Shown in pieces: positions 50,794 through 59,237 of a stretch of 64,000 bases of DNA (positions are counted from its first letter, which is position 1; every line of letters starts with the position of its first letter). The notes beneath the pieces were generated by a model. That model was given only the letters and a program-made list of their open reading frames with translations. It was not told the DNA's origin and made no database searches. Source of the DNA: Scatomonas sp963928055 (GTDB taxonomy: Bacteria > Bacillota > Clostridia > Lachnospirales > Lachnospiraceae); assembly GCA_963928055.1 (NCBI GenBank), contig CAWVDN010000003.1:1-64000 (forward strand), read 5' to 3'. The translations under genes and the position numbers were made by a program.

Positions 50794-52626
50794 ATGAATC
50801 CTGTAATCATCCTCTGGAATACAGCGGTATTTATGGCTTCCGTTTTCGCGGCGGCCATCGTCAGCTGCACGCTGAAGCCCAAGTTCAATAAAAAGATCAC
50901 CGGGCTGCTCTGGGGCGCTTTCGGACTGGGCGGGTATCTGCTCTCCCTTCTGAGCTACTCCATGGATCTGTACAACGATTTTGTGGGCATTCTGGCGGTG
51001 TCCGCCCTGGTGTGCGTGGCCACGGAAGTGATCTATACGGAAAGCCGCAGCGCCAAGCTGTTTACCTCGGTCATGGCCGCGCTCATCGCCAATGTGGTAA
51101 CGTTTATGTTCTGCGGCACCACGGACACTTTTCTGGGAACCGCCCTGGGGTTTATCGAGACCACCCCTTATACGGTGAAAAATGTGCTGCTGTTCATAGG
51201 CATCAAGCTGGTGGTCTACCTTCTGTTTTTCGCGTTCTATTATTGCTGGCTGCGGGGGAAGGTGCAGGCGGTCATCGAGGCCCAGCAGGGACGGATGAAT
51301 TCCTATATTGCCGCCCCCCTGGTGTCCATGGTGGGCTTTTACGTGCTGAACCTGATCTCCAACAATACGGGGATCATGCCGGGGAACCCCTATTTCTTTC
51401 CCCTTTACATTACCGTGTGCGTGATCTTTGTGCTGGAGTACGTGCAGATCTTTACTTCCGTGTTCTGGAGCGCCAGAGCCATGAAGAACGAGGCGGAGCT
51501 GAACGTGGCCAGCAGCATCCAGAAAAATATGCTGCCCTGCATTTTTCCCGCTTTTCCGGAGCACGATGAATTTGATATCTACGCCACCATGACACCGGCC
51601 AAGGAAGTGGGAGGAGACTTTTACGATTTCTTTCTGCTGGACGACGATCACCTGGTCATGGTCATCGCCGATGTGTCGGACAAGGGCGTGCCGGCGGCCC
51701 TCTTTATGGTCATTGCCAAGACCCTGCTGAAGAACTGCGCCCAGAGCGGCGATTCCCCCAAGGAGATCCTGGAAAAGGTCAACAATCAGCTTTGCGAGAA
51801 CAATGACGCGGAGATGTTTGTGACGGTATGGCTGGGAAAGATCCAGCTTTCCACCGGAAAAATGGTCTGCGCCAACGCCGGCCACGAGTATCCGGTGATC
51901 CGCCATGGAAACGGGGAATACCAGCTGTTCCATGACAAGCACGGCTTTGTGCTGGCAGGCATGGAGAACGCCAGGTACCGGGAATATGAACTGACTCTGG
52001 AACCGGGGGACAAGCTTTTCGTCTACACCGACGGAGTCACCGAGGCCACCAATTCCGCCCGGGTGCTGTACGGAACGGACCGGATGCTCCGGGCCCTGAA
52101 CCGGGCCGCGGACAGTTCCCCGGAGGCAACCCTGACCCTGGTAAAGGCGGATATTGACGGCTTTGTGGGAAATGCGCCCCAGTTTGATGACATTACCATG
52201 CTTTCCTTTGAAATGAAGCGGGTGAAGCATGCGGTCAAGAGGCTGGAGGTGGAGCCGGATCTGAAGAATCTGGAAGCGGTAACGGCCCTGGCGGAAGAGC
52301 AGCTGACGGCGAAGGGAGCGCCCTTTAAAGTGATCTCCCAGATCAATATCGCCATCGACGAGATCTTTTCCAACATCGTCCGCTACGGCCGGGCCACACG
52401 GATCCGGGTAGAGTGCGTCATGGAGGACAGCCGCATCACCCTCCGGTTCGCGGACGACGGCACCCCATATGATCCCACGAAGACCCGGGATCCGGACATT
52501 TCTCTGTCCGCGGAGGAGAGGGACTTTGGAGGGCTGGGGATCTATATGGTGAAAAAGACCATGGACGCCCTGCGCTATGAATTCAAAAATGAAAAGAACG
52601 TGCTGACTCTTGAAAAAAGCTGGTAA
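50794..52626 (+). CDS. Membrane SpoIIE/RsbU-type PP2C phosphatase fused to an RsbW-like ATPase domain
   Basis: The 610-residue protein has about seven membrane helices in residues 5-230. A PP2C phosphatase domain follows (PAKEVGGDFYDFFLLDDDHL near 265, VIADVSDKGVPAALFM, FVYTDGVTEATN, and FDDITMLSF). The C-terminal HATPase_c domain resembles SpoIIAB/RsbW kinases: N-box AIDEIFSNIVRYG near 525, FADDGTPYDP, and FGGLGIYMVKKTMD. It thus joins an STAS phosphatase and an STAS kinase in one sensor-like protein. It starts 18 bases after the NRPS stop, tying signalling to the synthetase. Confidence 0.88.
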   Translation: MNPVIILWNTAVFMASVFAAAIVSCTLKPKFNKKITGLLWGAFGLGGYLLSLLSYSMDLYNDFVGILAVSALVCVATEVIYTESRSAKLFTSVMAALIANVVTFMFCGTTDTFLGTALGFIETTPYTVKNVLLFIGIKLVVYLLFFAFYYCWLRGKVQAVIEAQQGRMNSYIAAPLVSMVGFYVLNLISNNTGIMPGNPYFFPLYITVCVIFVLEYVQIFTSVFWSARAMKNEAELNVASSIQKNMLPCIFPAFPEHDEFDIYATMTPAKEVGGDFYDFFLLDDDHLVMVIADVSDKGVPAALFMVIAKTLLKNCAQSGDSPKEILEKVNNQLCENNDAEMFVTVWLGKIQLSTGKMVCANAGHEYPVIRHGNGEYQLFHDKHGFVLAGMENARYREYELTLEPGDKLFVYTDGVTEATNSARVLYGTDRMLRALNRAADSSPEATLTLVKADIDGFVGNAPQFDDITMLSFEMKRVKHAVKRLEVEPDLKNLEAVTALAEEQLTAKGAPFKVISQINIAIDEIFSNIVRYGRATRIRVECVMEDSRITLRFADDGTPYDPTKTRDPDISLSAEERDFGGLGIYMVKKTMDALRYEFKNEKNVLTLEKSW

Positions 52627-52681
52627 AAAGCTTCTGTGGGATGGTTCGGGAACGACAGCGGGAAAAAGGAGGGATCTGCCT

Positions 52682-53527
52682 ATGTGGAAACGGGAAGCGC
52701 GGGCGGCTGTGCTGGTGACGGTTTCGGCGGTCTGTATGGCTTTTAACATCAATACCTTTGTCAATGCGGTGGGGCTTTATCCGGGAGGTTTTAACGGTAT
52801 CGCCCTGCTGGTCCAGCGGGCGGGAGCTTCCTTCTGGCATGTGAGCCTGGCCTTTTCTCTGGTCAGCTATCCTCTGAACATCCTGGCGCTGATCCTCAGC
52901 TTCCGGGATCTGGGGAAACGGTTTATTGTCTATACCTGTCTGAGCGTAGGCCTCTGCGGCCTTCTGACCGACGCTCTGCCGGCCTTTGCCGTTACCGGCG
53001 ATGTGCTCCTGGGCAGCGTCTTCGGCGGCATCATCAACGGAGCCTGCATCAGTATGGCTATGCTGGCCGGAGGCTCCACAGGAGGGCTGGACATCCTGGC
53101 CAACGTTTACGGACACCGGCTGAACCGGGATCCCTGGAATATCACCCTGGCGGCCAACTGTCTCATCCTGGGAGCGGCGGGGCTGCTGTTCGGCTGGGAT
53201 AAGGCCCTGTACTCCATTATCTTCCAGTATGCTTCCACCCAGGTGATCCATCTGCTGTACCGGAAGTATCAGAAGGCCACCCTGTTCATCATCAGTGAAC
53301 AGTATGAGAAGATCTATCGGGTCATCATGGAGGAGACCAATCACAGCGCCACGGTGCTGGACGGCACCGGCTGCTATACCAATGAGGAGAAGAAGATGAT
53401 CTACTCCGTGGTCTCCGGCCAGGAGGTCAAGAAACTGGTGCGGGAGATCCGCCGGACGGATCCCGCGGCCTTTATCAACATTGTAAAGACCACCGAACTG
53501 GACGGGCGGTTTGTGTATAAAGACTAG
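52682..53527 (+). CDS. YitT-family membrane protein with DUF2179 domain
   Basis: A 281-residue protein with five or six membrane helices, including the conserved NINTFVNAVGLYPGGFNGIA and LAGGSTGGLDILA segments, and a C-terminal DUF2179 domain (TLFIISEQYEKIYRVIMEET, VSGQEVKKLVREI). YitT proteins are widespread in Firmicutes with no firm function. ATG 52682 follows AAAGGAGGG; the longer frame starting at 52610 overlaps the preceding gene and lacks a site. It may be the last gene of the NRPS operon or independent. Confidence 0.85.
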   Translation: MWKREARAAVLVTVSAVCMAFNINTFVNAVGLYPGGFNGIALLVQRAGASFWHVSLAFSLVSYPLNILALILSFRDLGKRFIVYTCLSVGLCGLLTDALPAFAVTGDVLLGSVFGGIINGACISMAMLAGGSTGGLDILANVYGHRLNRDPWNITLAANCLILGAAGLLFGWDKALYSIIFQYASTQVIHLLYRKYQKATLFIISEQYEKIYRVIMEETNHSATVLDGTGCYTNEEKKMIYSVVSGQEVKKLVREIRRTDPAAFINIVKTTELDGRFVYKD

Positions 53528-53561
53528 GATACATAAGACAGCGAGGGAGAGATATAGAGAT

Positions 53562-55424
53562 ATGCGTACAAGAAAAGAAATGAAGCGGCAGGCAAGGCAG
53601 ACGCTGAAACAGCATTACCTGCTGTTTGTGGTAGTCTGCCTGCTGGCGGCGTTTCTGGGAACGGAATTCGCCGGATCCCTGTCGGCGGTAAAGAGCATGG
53701 CGGCGGGAGAAAGCCTGGAGGACACCACCGGGGCCGCCAATCACCAGGGACTGATGGATGTGATCGAGACCATGCTGGTCCAGGGGGAAGAACAGGGCCG
53801 GGAGCTGTCAGAGCAGATCCGGGAAGAAGAGATCCTTCAGGCGGAGGGAGAGCCGGCCCTGGGCAGGACCCGGGGCGTCCTGGCCAATCTGGTCAATGAC
53901 TACACTTCCGGAAGCTTTGCCGTGTCGATCCTGTCGGCGCTGACAGAGGCCACCGGTTCCCAGATGATCTCCCGGGCGGTCTTCGTTCTTCTCAGCCTGG
54001 CGTTTCTGTTCCTGGTCTGGTTTTTCATCCAGGACGTCTACCAGGTGATCGCCCGGCGGATCCTGCTGGAAGCCAGAGTTTACCAGCAGGTGCCCGTGCA
54101 GCGGTTCCTGTTTCTGATCCGGGTGCGGAAGTGGGCGAAGACGGCCTGGTCCCTGCTGGTGCTGCAGATGCTGAAATTCCTGTGGATGTTCACGGTGATC
54201 GGGTATATCATCAAACGGTATTCTTACTACATGGTGCCCTATATCCTGGCGGAGAATCCAGACATAGGGGCCCTGGAGGCGGTGACGCTTTCCCGGCGGA
54301 TGATGAACGGCCATAAGTGGCAGTGCTTTGTGTTCGAGCTTTCCTACATTGGCTGGGATCTGCTGGGGATCTTTACCCTGGGGATCACCGGGATCTTTTA
54401 CTCCAATCCCTATCAGGCGGCGGCCTTCTGCGAATATTACGCGGAGATCCGCCGGGAGGCCAAAGAAAAGGGGATTCCCGGAGCGGAAGCCCTGAACGAT
54501 ACGTATCTCTATGAAAAGGCCAGAAACCGGGATCTGACGGCGGCCTATGACGATGTGGACCGGAGAGTCCTGGAAATGCCTCCCCTGAAAGGCGTCCGGG
54601 GATTTCTGGCGTCCTTCTTCGGGGTGACTCTCTACAGCCGCCGGGAAGAGAGGGAGTATGAGGAGAGGGCCATGGAAAGCATCCGCGTAAGCGCGGCGGT
54701 TGCGGCCCTGGAAGGCCGGAGCTATCCCGGCCGGCTGTTCCCCATTCCGGAGCATGAGCGAAGAACCTGGGCGGAAAACCTGAATTACATGCGCCGCTAT
54801 TCCCCCACCTCCCTGATCCTGCTGTATTTCATTTTCTGCTTTATCGGCTGGATCTTCGAGGTCAGCCAGGGACTGGTCATGTCCGGAGAATTTATTAAGC
54901 GGGGCGTGCTCCACGGCCCCTGGCTGCCCATCTACGGCACCGGCGGCCTGCTGATCCTGACCGTTCTCTACCGGCTGCGGAAATCGCCCATCTGGGAGTT
55001 CCTGGCGGCGGTGGTGCTCTGCGGCAGCGTGGAATATCTTACGGGCCTCAGCCTGGAGCTCACCCATGACGGCATGAAATGGTGGGACTACAGCGGCTAT
55101 TTCCTGAATATCCAGGGAAGGGTCTGCGCGGAAGGACTGCTGGCCTTTGGGATCATGGGACTGGTGATCGTTTACGTGGTGGCGCCGCTGCTGGACAACT
55201 TCTTAAAGAAGATCCCCCTGAAGGCGGCCATTGTGATCTGCGGAGTCCTGCTGGCTGTTTTCTGCGCGGATCAGCTTTATTCCGTGAAGCATCCCAACAC
55301 AGGCCGGGGGATCACCGACATCGGAGACGGGTCGGCCCTGGTGGAAAGGAGAACTGACGATGGGAGAACAGGAAAAGCAGAAGATCCGGCAGAGATTGTT
55401 TGCCATGCGGGATCTGAAATATAA
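53562..55424 (+). CDS. Fusion of DUF975 membrane protein and CmpB-type putative permease
   Basis: A 620-residue membrane protein. The N-terminal half is DUF975-like (RQARQTLKQHYLLFVVVCLL, then SLLVLQMLKFLWMFTVIGYI and a segment with YILAENPDIGALEAVTLSRR). The C-terminal half, from about residue 410, has five helices with FIFCFIGWIFEVSQGLV, KRGVLHGPWLPIYGTGGLLI and LTHDGMKWWDYSGYFLNIQG, typical of the PF06541 putative ABC-transporter permease family. Usually these are separate proteins. Its 3' end overlaps the AlkD-like gene by 65 bases. Confidence 0.75.
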   Translation: MRTRKEMKRQARQTLKQHYLLFVVVCLLAAFLGTEFAGSLSAVKSMAAGESLEDTTGAANHQGLMDVIETMLVQGEEQGRELSEQIREEEILQAEGEPALGRTRGVLANLVNDYTSGSFAVSILSALTEATGSQMISRAVFVLLSLAFLFLVWFFIQDVYQVIARRILLEARVYQQVPVQRFLFLIRVRKWAKTAWSLLVLQMLKFLWMFTVIGYIIKRYSYYMVPYILAENPDIGALEAVTLSRRMMNGHKWQCFVFELSYIGWDLLGIFTLGITGIFYSNPYQAAAFCEYYAEIRREAKEKGIPGAEALNDTYLYEKARNRDLTAAYDDVDRRVLEMPPLKGVRGFLASFFGVTLYSRREEREYEERAMESIRVSAAVAALEGRSYPGRLFPIPEHERRTWAENLNYMRRYSPTSLILLYFIFCFIGWIFEVSQGLVMSGEFIKRGVLHGPWLPIYGTGGLLILTVLYRLRKSPIWEFLAAVVLCGSVEYLTGLSLELTHDGMKWWDYSGYFLNIQGRVCAEGLLAFGIMGLVIVYVVAPLLDNFLKKIPLKAAIVICGVLLAVFCADQLYSVKHPNTGRGITDIGDGSALVERRTDDGRTGKAEDPAEIVCHAGSEI

Positions 55425-56055
55425 AGAGTTTCAGGCAAAGCTCATGCCCACGGTGGATCCGGATACCGTGATCGGCGTGCGGACTCCGGAGCTGCGGAAG
55501 TACGCCGGGGAACTGGCGGGGACGCCGGCGGCGGAAGCCTTTCTGGAAGAGCTTCCCCACGCCTATTATGAGGAAAATAATCTCCACGGTTTTCTGCTGG
55601 AAAAAGTAAAGGACTATGACCGGGCCATGGCGTATGTGGAAGGCTTCCTTCCTTATATAGATAACTGGGCCACCTGTGACATGGTCTGCCCGAAGGTCTT
55701 CGGAAAGCATCTGCCGGAGCTTTTGGAAAAGATCCGGGTCTGGATCCGTTCCGGAGAAACCTACACCGTCCGCTTCGGTCTGGGAATGCTCATGCGCTTC
55801 TACCTGGACGGAGCCTTTCGGCCGGAGTATCTGGAACTGGCCGCCGGGGTCCGCTCGGAGGAATATTATGTAAATATGATGACTGCCTGGTACTTTGCCA
55901 CGGCCCTGGCCAAGCAGTACCGGGCGGCTCTGCCGTACCTGCAGGAATGCCGCCTGGATCCCTGGACCCACAACAAGGCCATCCAGAAGGCCGTGGAAAG
56001 CCGGCGGATCACGGAGGAACAGAAGGCGTACCTGCGGACCCTGCGGGTAAGGTGA
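55360..56055 (+). CDS. DNA alkylation repair protein (AlkD-like HEAT repeat)
   Basis: A 231-residue all-helical protein of the AlkD/AlkC type: IGVRTPELRKYAGEL, HAYYEENNLHGFLLEKV, IDNWATCDMVCPKVF and PWTHNKAIQKAVESR. AlkD is a DNA glycosylase that removes bulky or cationic alkylated bases. The tryptophan/aspartate region DNWATCD matches the active-site part. The start overlaps the preceding gene by 65 bases; GAAAGGAG precedes the ATG. Confidence 0.88.
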   Translation: MGEQEKQKIRQRLFAMRDLKYKEFQAKLMPTVDPDTVIGVRTPELRKYAGELAGTPAAEAFLEELPHAYYEENNLHGFLLEKVKDYDRAMAYVEGFLPYIDNWATCDMVCPKVFGKHLPELLEKIRVWIRSGETYTVRFGLGMLMRFYLDGAFRPEYLELAAGVRSEEYYVNMMTAWYFATALAKQYRAALPYLQECRLDPWTHNKAIQKAVESRRITEEQKAYLRTLRVR

Positions 56056-56062
56056 AAAGAAC

Positions 56063-56091
56063 TTGACAGAAGACCTGCTTCATGGTATAGT
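56063..56091 (+). promoter_or_regulatory. Promoter of the rpmG-secE-nusG operon
   Basis: TTGACA (56063-56068), a 17-base spacer and TATAGT (56086-56091), about 125 bases before rpmG. Confidence 0.8.
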
Positions 56092-56222
56092 TAGTGAGCG
56101 ACATGGAAGTAGGTCTTTTTTTTATGCCTGAAAACAGCGAATGGCATGCGCTGGAGGACAGGCTTTTTTATACTGGAAAAAAGATCGTCGTAATACGCAA
56201 ATACACAGTGGAGGTGGAAGTC

Positions 56223-56372
56223 GTGCGCGTAAAGATTACATTGGCATGTACAGAATGTAAGCAGCGGAACTACAACATGACAAAAGAGAAGAAAAACCAT
56301 CCCGACCGGATGGAGACCAGCAAGTACTGTAAGTTCTGCAGAAAACACACGTTACACAAAGAGACCAAGTAA
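56223..56372 (+). CDS. rpmG: 50S ribosomal protein L33
   Basis: The 49-residue protein MRVKITLACTECKQRNYNMT, ending SKYCKFCRKHTLHKETK, has both zinc-binding CxxC pairs, so it is the zinc-containing form. The GTG start follows GGAGGTGG; the in-frame ATG at 56094 would add 43 unrelated residues. It opens the usual Firmicutes order rpmG-secE-nusG. Confidence 0.95.
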   Translation: MRVKITLACTECKQRNYNMTKEKKNHPDRMETSKYCKFCRKHTLHKETK

Positions 56373-56390
56373 TGGGTGCGAGGTGAGAAG

Positions 56391-56633
56391 ATGGCAGACG
56401 AAGTAGTAAAAGATTCCGGAAGTGCCGATAAGAAAAAGGGTAAAACAGAACGGAAAGAGAAAAAGAGCTGGTTCAAGGGCCTGAAAGCTGAATTCAAGAA
56501 AATCATCTGGACCGACAGAAAGACGCTGGGAAAGCAGGCGGTGGCCGTCATCGTGATCTCCGTGATCTTCTGCGTCCTGATCACGCTGGTGGACAGCGCC
56601 GCGCTGGAAGCCATTGAATTTATCATCAGGTAA
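56391..56633 (+). CDS. secE: Preprotein translocase subunit SecE
   Basis: An 80-residue protein with a lysine-rich N-terminus, the conserved amphipathic helix (WFKGLKAEFKKIIWTDRKTL) and one membrane helix (VAVIVISVIFCVLITLVD). SecE clamps the SecYEG channel. GGTGAG is the ribosome-binding site before ATG 56391. It lies between L33 and NusG as expected. Confidence 0.95.
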   Translation: MADEVVKDSGSADKKKGKTERKEKKSWFKGLKAEFKKIIWTDRKTLGKQAVAVIVISVIFCVLITLVDSAALEAIEFIIR

Positions 56634-56649
56634 GGGATAGGGTGATCAA

Positions 56650-57174
56650 ATGTCAGAAGCAAAATGGTATGTAGTCCACACCTACTCGGGCTACGAGAAC
56701 AAAGTAAAAGCCAATATTGAAAAGACGATTGAGAACAGACACCTTGAGGACCAGATCCTGGAAGTGCGGGTACCTATGGAGGAGGTCGTTGAGGTCAAGA
56801 ACGGCACCAAAAAACAGGTACAGCGCAAGCTGTTTCCGGGCTATGTCCTGCTGAACATGGTCATGAACGATGACACATGGTATGTAGTCAGGAATACCCG
56901 CGGCGTGACGGGATTTGTGGGACCGGGATCCAAGCCGGTGCCCCTGACCCCGGAGGAGATGCAGCCTCTGGGAATCCTGGGCGAGACCAGCCGGGTCGAG
57001 GTAGACCTGGAGGTGGGCGATTCCGTCGTCGTCACCGGCGGCGCCTGGAAGGATACTGCCGGAATCATCCAGAACATCAACAAGACGAAGCAGGTGGTCA
57101 CCATCAACGTGGAACTCTTTGGCCGCGAGACCCCTGTGGAGATCAGTTTCGCAGAAGTGAAAAAGGTCGGCTGA
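56650..57174 (+). CDS. nusG: Transcription termination/antitermination protein NusG
   Basis: The 174-residue protein has the NGN domain (WYVVHTYSGYENKVKANIEK, KLFPGYVLLNMVMNDDTWYV, GVTGFVGPGSKPVPL) and a C-terminal KOW domain (EVGDSVVVTGGAWKDTAGII). It modulates RNA polymerase pausing and coupling. The gene starts 16 bases after secE. Confidence 0.97.
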   Translation: MSEAKWYVVHTYSGYENKVKANIEKTIENRHLEDQILEVRVPMEEVVEVKNGTKKQVQRKLFPGYVLLNMVMNDDTWYVVRNTRGVTGFVGPGSKPVPLTPEEMQPLGILGETSRVEVDLEVGDSVVVTGGAWKDTAGIIQNINKTKQVVTINVELFGRETPVEISFAEVKKVG

Positions 57175-57180
57175 CCGGCC

Positions 57181-57210
57181 TGTGGGAGGGAAATCCCCGC
57201 AATTACCACA
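57181..57210 (+). promoter_or_regulatory. Structured motif before rplK (first copy)
   Basis: The element has TGTGG at its left end and CCACA at its right end, with GGGA/TCCC able to pair inside. A nearly identical copy precedes rplA at 57679. Paired copies in front of L11 and L1 genes suggest an L1-binding autoregulatory site. Confidence 0.6.
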
Positions 57211-57231
57211 TTTAATTAGGAGGTGCCTAAA

Positions 57232-57657
57232 ATGGCAAAGAAAGTTACAGGTTATATCAAGTTACAGATTCCCGCCGGAAAAGCAACACCGGCTCCGCCT
57301 GTAGGTCCTGCTCTGGGACAGCATGGCGTCAACATCGTACAGTTCACCAAGGAGTTCAATGCCAGAACTGCTGACAAGGGAGACCTGATCATCCCCGTAG
57401 TGATCACTGTATATGCAGACAGAAGTTTCAGCTTTATAACCAAGACCCCGCCGGCAGCAGTGCTCCTGAAGAAAGCCTGCAACATCAAATCCGGTTCCGG
57501 TGTTCCCAACAAGAACAAAGTGGCGACCATCTCCAAGGACAAAGTCCGCGAGATCGCCGAGATGAAGATGCCGGATCTGAACGCTGCTTCCATCGAGGCG
57601 GCCATGAGCATGATCGCAGGTACCGCCAGAAGCATGGGTATCGTAGTAGAAGACTAA
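57232..57657 (+). CDS. rplK: 50S ribosomal protein L11
   Basis: The 141-residue protein has GYIKLQIPAGKATPAPPVGP, ALGQHGVNIVQFTKEFNART and SGSGVPNKNKVATISK, the standard L11 features. It binds the GTPase-associated centre of 23S rRNA. The ATG at 57232 follows TAGGAGGTG. Confidence 0.97.
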   Translation: MAKKVTGYIKLQIPAGKATPAPPVGPALGQHGVNIVQFTKEFNARTADKGDLIIPVVITVYADRSFSFITKTPPAAVLLKKACNIKSGSGVPNKNKVATISKDKVREIAEMKMPDLNAASIEAAMSMIAGTARSMGIVVED

Positions 57658-57678
57658 GCCGCAGGGCTTGCAACAACC

Positions 57679-57706
57679 GTGGGAGGGACAATCCCGCAAT
57701 TACCAC
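57679..57706 (+). promoter_or_regulatory. Structured motif before rplA (second copy)
   Basis: It repeats the rplK-upstream motif: GTGGGAGGGA, then AATCCCGCAATTACCAC, with GTGG/CCAC closing the stem. It overlaps the approach to the rplA ribosome-binding site. Confidence 0.6.
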
Positions 57707-57724
57707 TAGGAGGTTATAGTAGAA

Positions 57725-58417
57725 ATGAAACATGGTAAGAAATATGTAGAGGCTGCGAAAGCAGTAGACCGCGCAACTCTTTACGATCCGGAAGAGGCAG
57801 TAGCCCTGGTAAAGAAGCTGGCGGTAGCTAAGTTTGACGAGACCATCGAGGTACACATCCGTACAGGCTGTGACGGACGTCACGCGGACCAGCAGATCCG
57901 TGGAGCCGTTGTGCTTCCCCACGGAACCGGCAAGACCGTCCGGGTTCTGGTATTTGCCAAGGGCGCCAAGGCTGACGAGGCCGAGGCTGCCGGAGCAGAT
58001 TTTGTGGGCGCTGAGGAGCTGATCCCCAAGATCCAGAACGAAGGATGGCTGGATTTCGACGTAGTCGTGGCAACCCCGGATATGATGGGTGTTGTAGGAC
58101 GTCTGGGCCGTGTTCTGGGACCCAAGGGCTTAATGCCGAACCCCAAGTCCGGAACCGTAACCATGGATGTGACCAAAGCCATTGCCGATATCAAAGCCGG
58201 TAAGGTAGAGTATCGTCTCGACAAGACCAATATCATCCACGTGCCAATCGGAAAAGCTTCTTTCACAGAGGAGCAGTTAGCGGACAACTTCCAGACGCTG
58301 ATCGGTGCAATTAACAAGGCAAGACCTTCCGCTGTCAAGGGACAGTTCCTGCGGAGCGTGACCATGGCTCCCACCATGGGCCCCGGCGTGAAGATCAACC
58401 CGGTTAAGCTTGCATAA
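57725..58417 (+). CDS. rplA: 50S ribosomal protein L1
   Basis: The 230-residue protein matches L1: EAVALVKKLAVAKFDETIEV, GAVVLPHGTGKTVRVLVFAK, GRLGRVLGPKGLMPNPKSGT and KGQFLRSVTMAPTMGPG. It binds the L1 stalk and in many bacteria represses its own operon. A strong terminator follows. Confidence 0.97.
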   Translation: MKHGKKYVEAAKAVDRATLYDPEEAVALVKKLAVAKFDETIEVHIRTGCDGRHADQQIRGAVVLPHGTGKTVRVLVFAKGAKADEAEAAGADFVGAEELIPKIQNEGWLDFDVVVATPDMMGVVGRLGRVLGPKGLMPNPKSGTVTMDVTKAIADIKAGKVEYRLDKTNIIHVPIGKASFTEEQLADNFQTLIGAINKARPSAVKGQFLRSVTMAPTMGPGVKINPVKLA

Positions 58418-58431
58418 TAAAAAAACAAAAA

Positions 58432-58467
58432 ACTGCCGTGATCTTTGAAAGGTCGCGGCAGTTTTTT
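58432..58467. terminator. Terminator after rplA
   Basis: ACTGCCGTGATC pairs with GGTCGCGGCAGT (two wobble pairs), between an A run and six T residues. Confidence 0.85.
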
Positions 58468-58468
58468 C

Positions 58469-58497
58469 TTGACAAATGATTCCCGGCGTGCTATCAT
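58469..58497 (+). promoter_or_regulatory. Promoter of rplJ-rplL
   Basis: TTGACA (58469-58474), 17 bases, TATCAT (58492-58497), immediately after the rplA terminator. Confidence 0.8.
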
Positions 58498-58504
58498 ACA
58501 CCCG

Positions 58505-58621
58505 TATCACGCCGAAGACAGCAGGTGCCGCAAGGCGTAAGCATTCCAACGCCTGCCGAGGATGAACATTCTTTTATGAGAATTTCGTTTCCTGTTCTGC
58601 TGCGGCGGAACAGGTTTTTTT
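58505..58621 (+). ncRNA. L10 leader (ribosomal autoregulatory RNA) with terminator
   Basis: The leader contains the known L10-leader pattern: GCCGAAGACAGCAGGTGCC, a variable loop, and AACGCCTGCCGAGGATGAAC. A hairpin CCTGTTC...GAACAGG (58591-58614) with a T run follows. L10 bound to L12 is known to recognise this RNA and lower rplJL expression. Confidence 0.85.
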
Positions 58622-58659
58622 GTGCGTGTACACGAATACTACAAGGAGGTGCACCATTC

Positions 58660-59166
58660 ATGGCGAAAGTAGAGCTGAAGAAGCCGGTGATCGAGGAGAT
58701 CTCCAACACCATCGCGGATGCCGACAGTGTGGTCCTGGTGAACTACAGCGGTCTTACCGTTGCTCAGGATACGGAGCTTCGCAGAACCTTAAGGGAAGCC
58801 GGAATCACTTACAAAGTCTACAAAAACACGATGATGAATTTCGCGTTCCAGGGAACTCCCTGCGAAGAGCTTTGCAAACATCTGGAGGGAACCAACGCTC
58901 TGGCGGTTTCCAAGGATGACGCTACGGCTCCCGCAAGAGTGCTGGCCGGATTCGCGAAAAAGAATCCCAAACTGGAACTGGTAGCCGGCGTTGTAGAAGG
59001 CAACTACTACGATGCGAAAGGCGTGCAGGCACTGTCCGCTGTTCCTTCCAGGGAAGAGCTGCTGGGCAAGCTGCTTGGAAGCATCCAGTCTCCCATCGCG
59101 AACTTCGCTCGTGTGCTTAAGCAGATCGCTGAGGCAAACGGCGGCGAGGGCGCTGCGGCAGAATAA
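58660..59166 (+). CDS. rplJ: 50S ribosomal protein L10
   Basis: The 168-residue protein has VVLVNYSGLTVAQDTELRRT, LREAGITYKVYKNTMMNFAF and a C-terminal L12-binding helix. ATG 58660 follows AAGGAGGTG; the longer frame to 58525 lies in the L10 leader and is rejected. Confidence 0.96.
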   Translation: MAKVELKKPVIEEISNTIADADSVVLVNYSGLTVAQDTELRRTLREAGITYKVYKNTMMNFAFQGTPCEELCKHLEGTNALAVSKDDATAPARVLAGFAKKNPKLELVAGVVEGNYYDAKGVQALSAVPSREELLGKLLGSIQSPIANFARVLKQIAEANGGEGAAAE

Positions 59167-59237
59167 TCTGTCCACCGGAAGCCTGCGACAGGCAGGAAAT
59201 CTTTAAAAAATCTGAATGAAAAATGGAGGAATCTACA

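Noticed and set aside
50761..52764. Minus-strand ORF of 667 codons opposite the SpoIIE-type gene
   Set aside because: Histidine/glutamine-rich shadow translation without domains; the plus strand is clearly coding.
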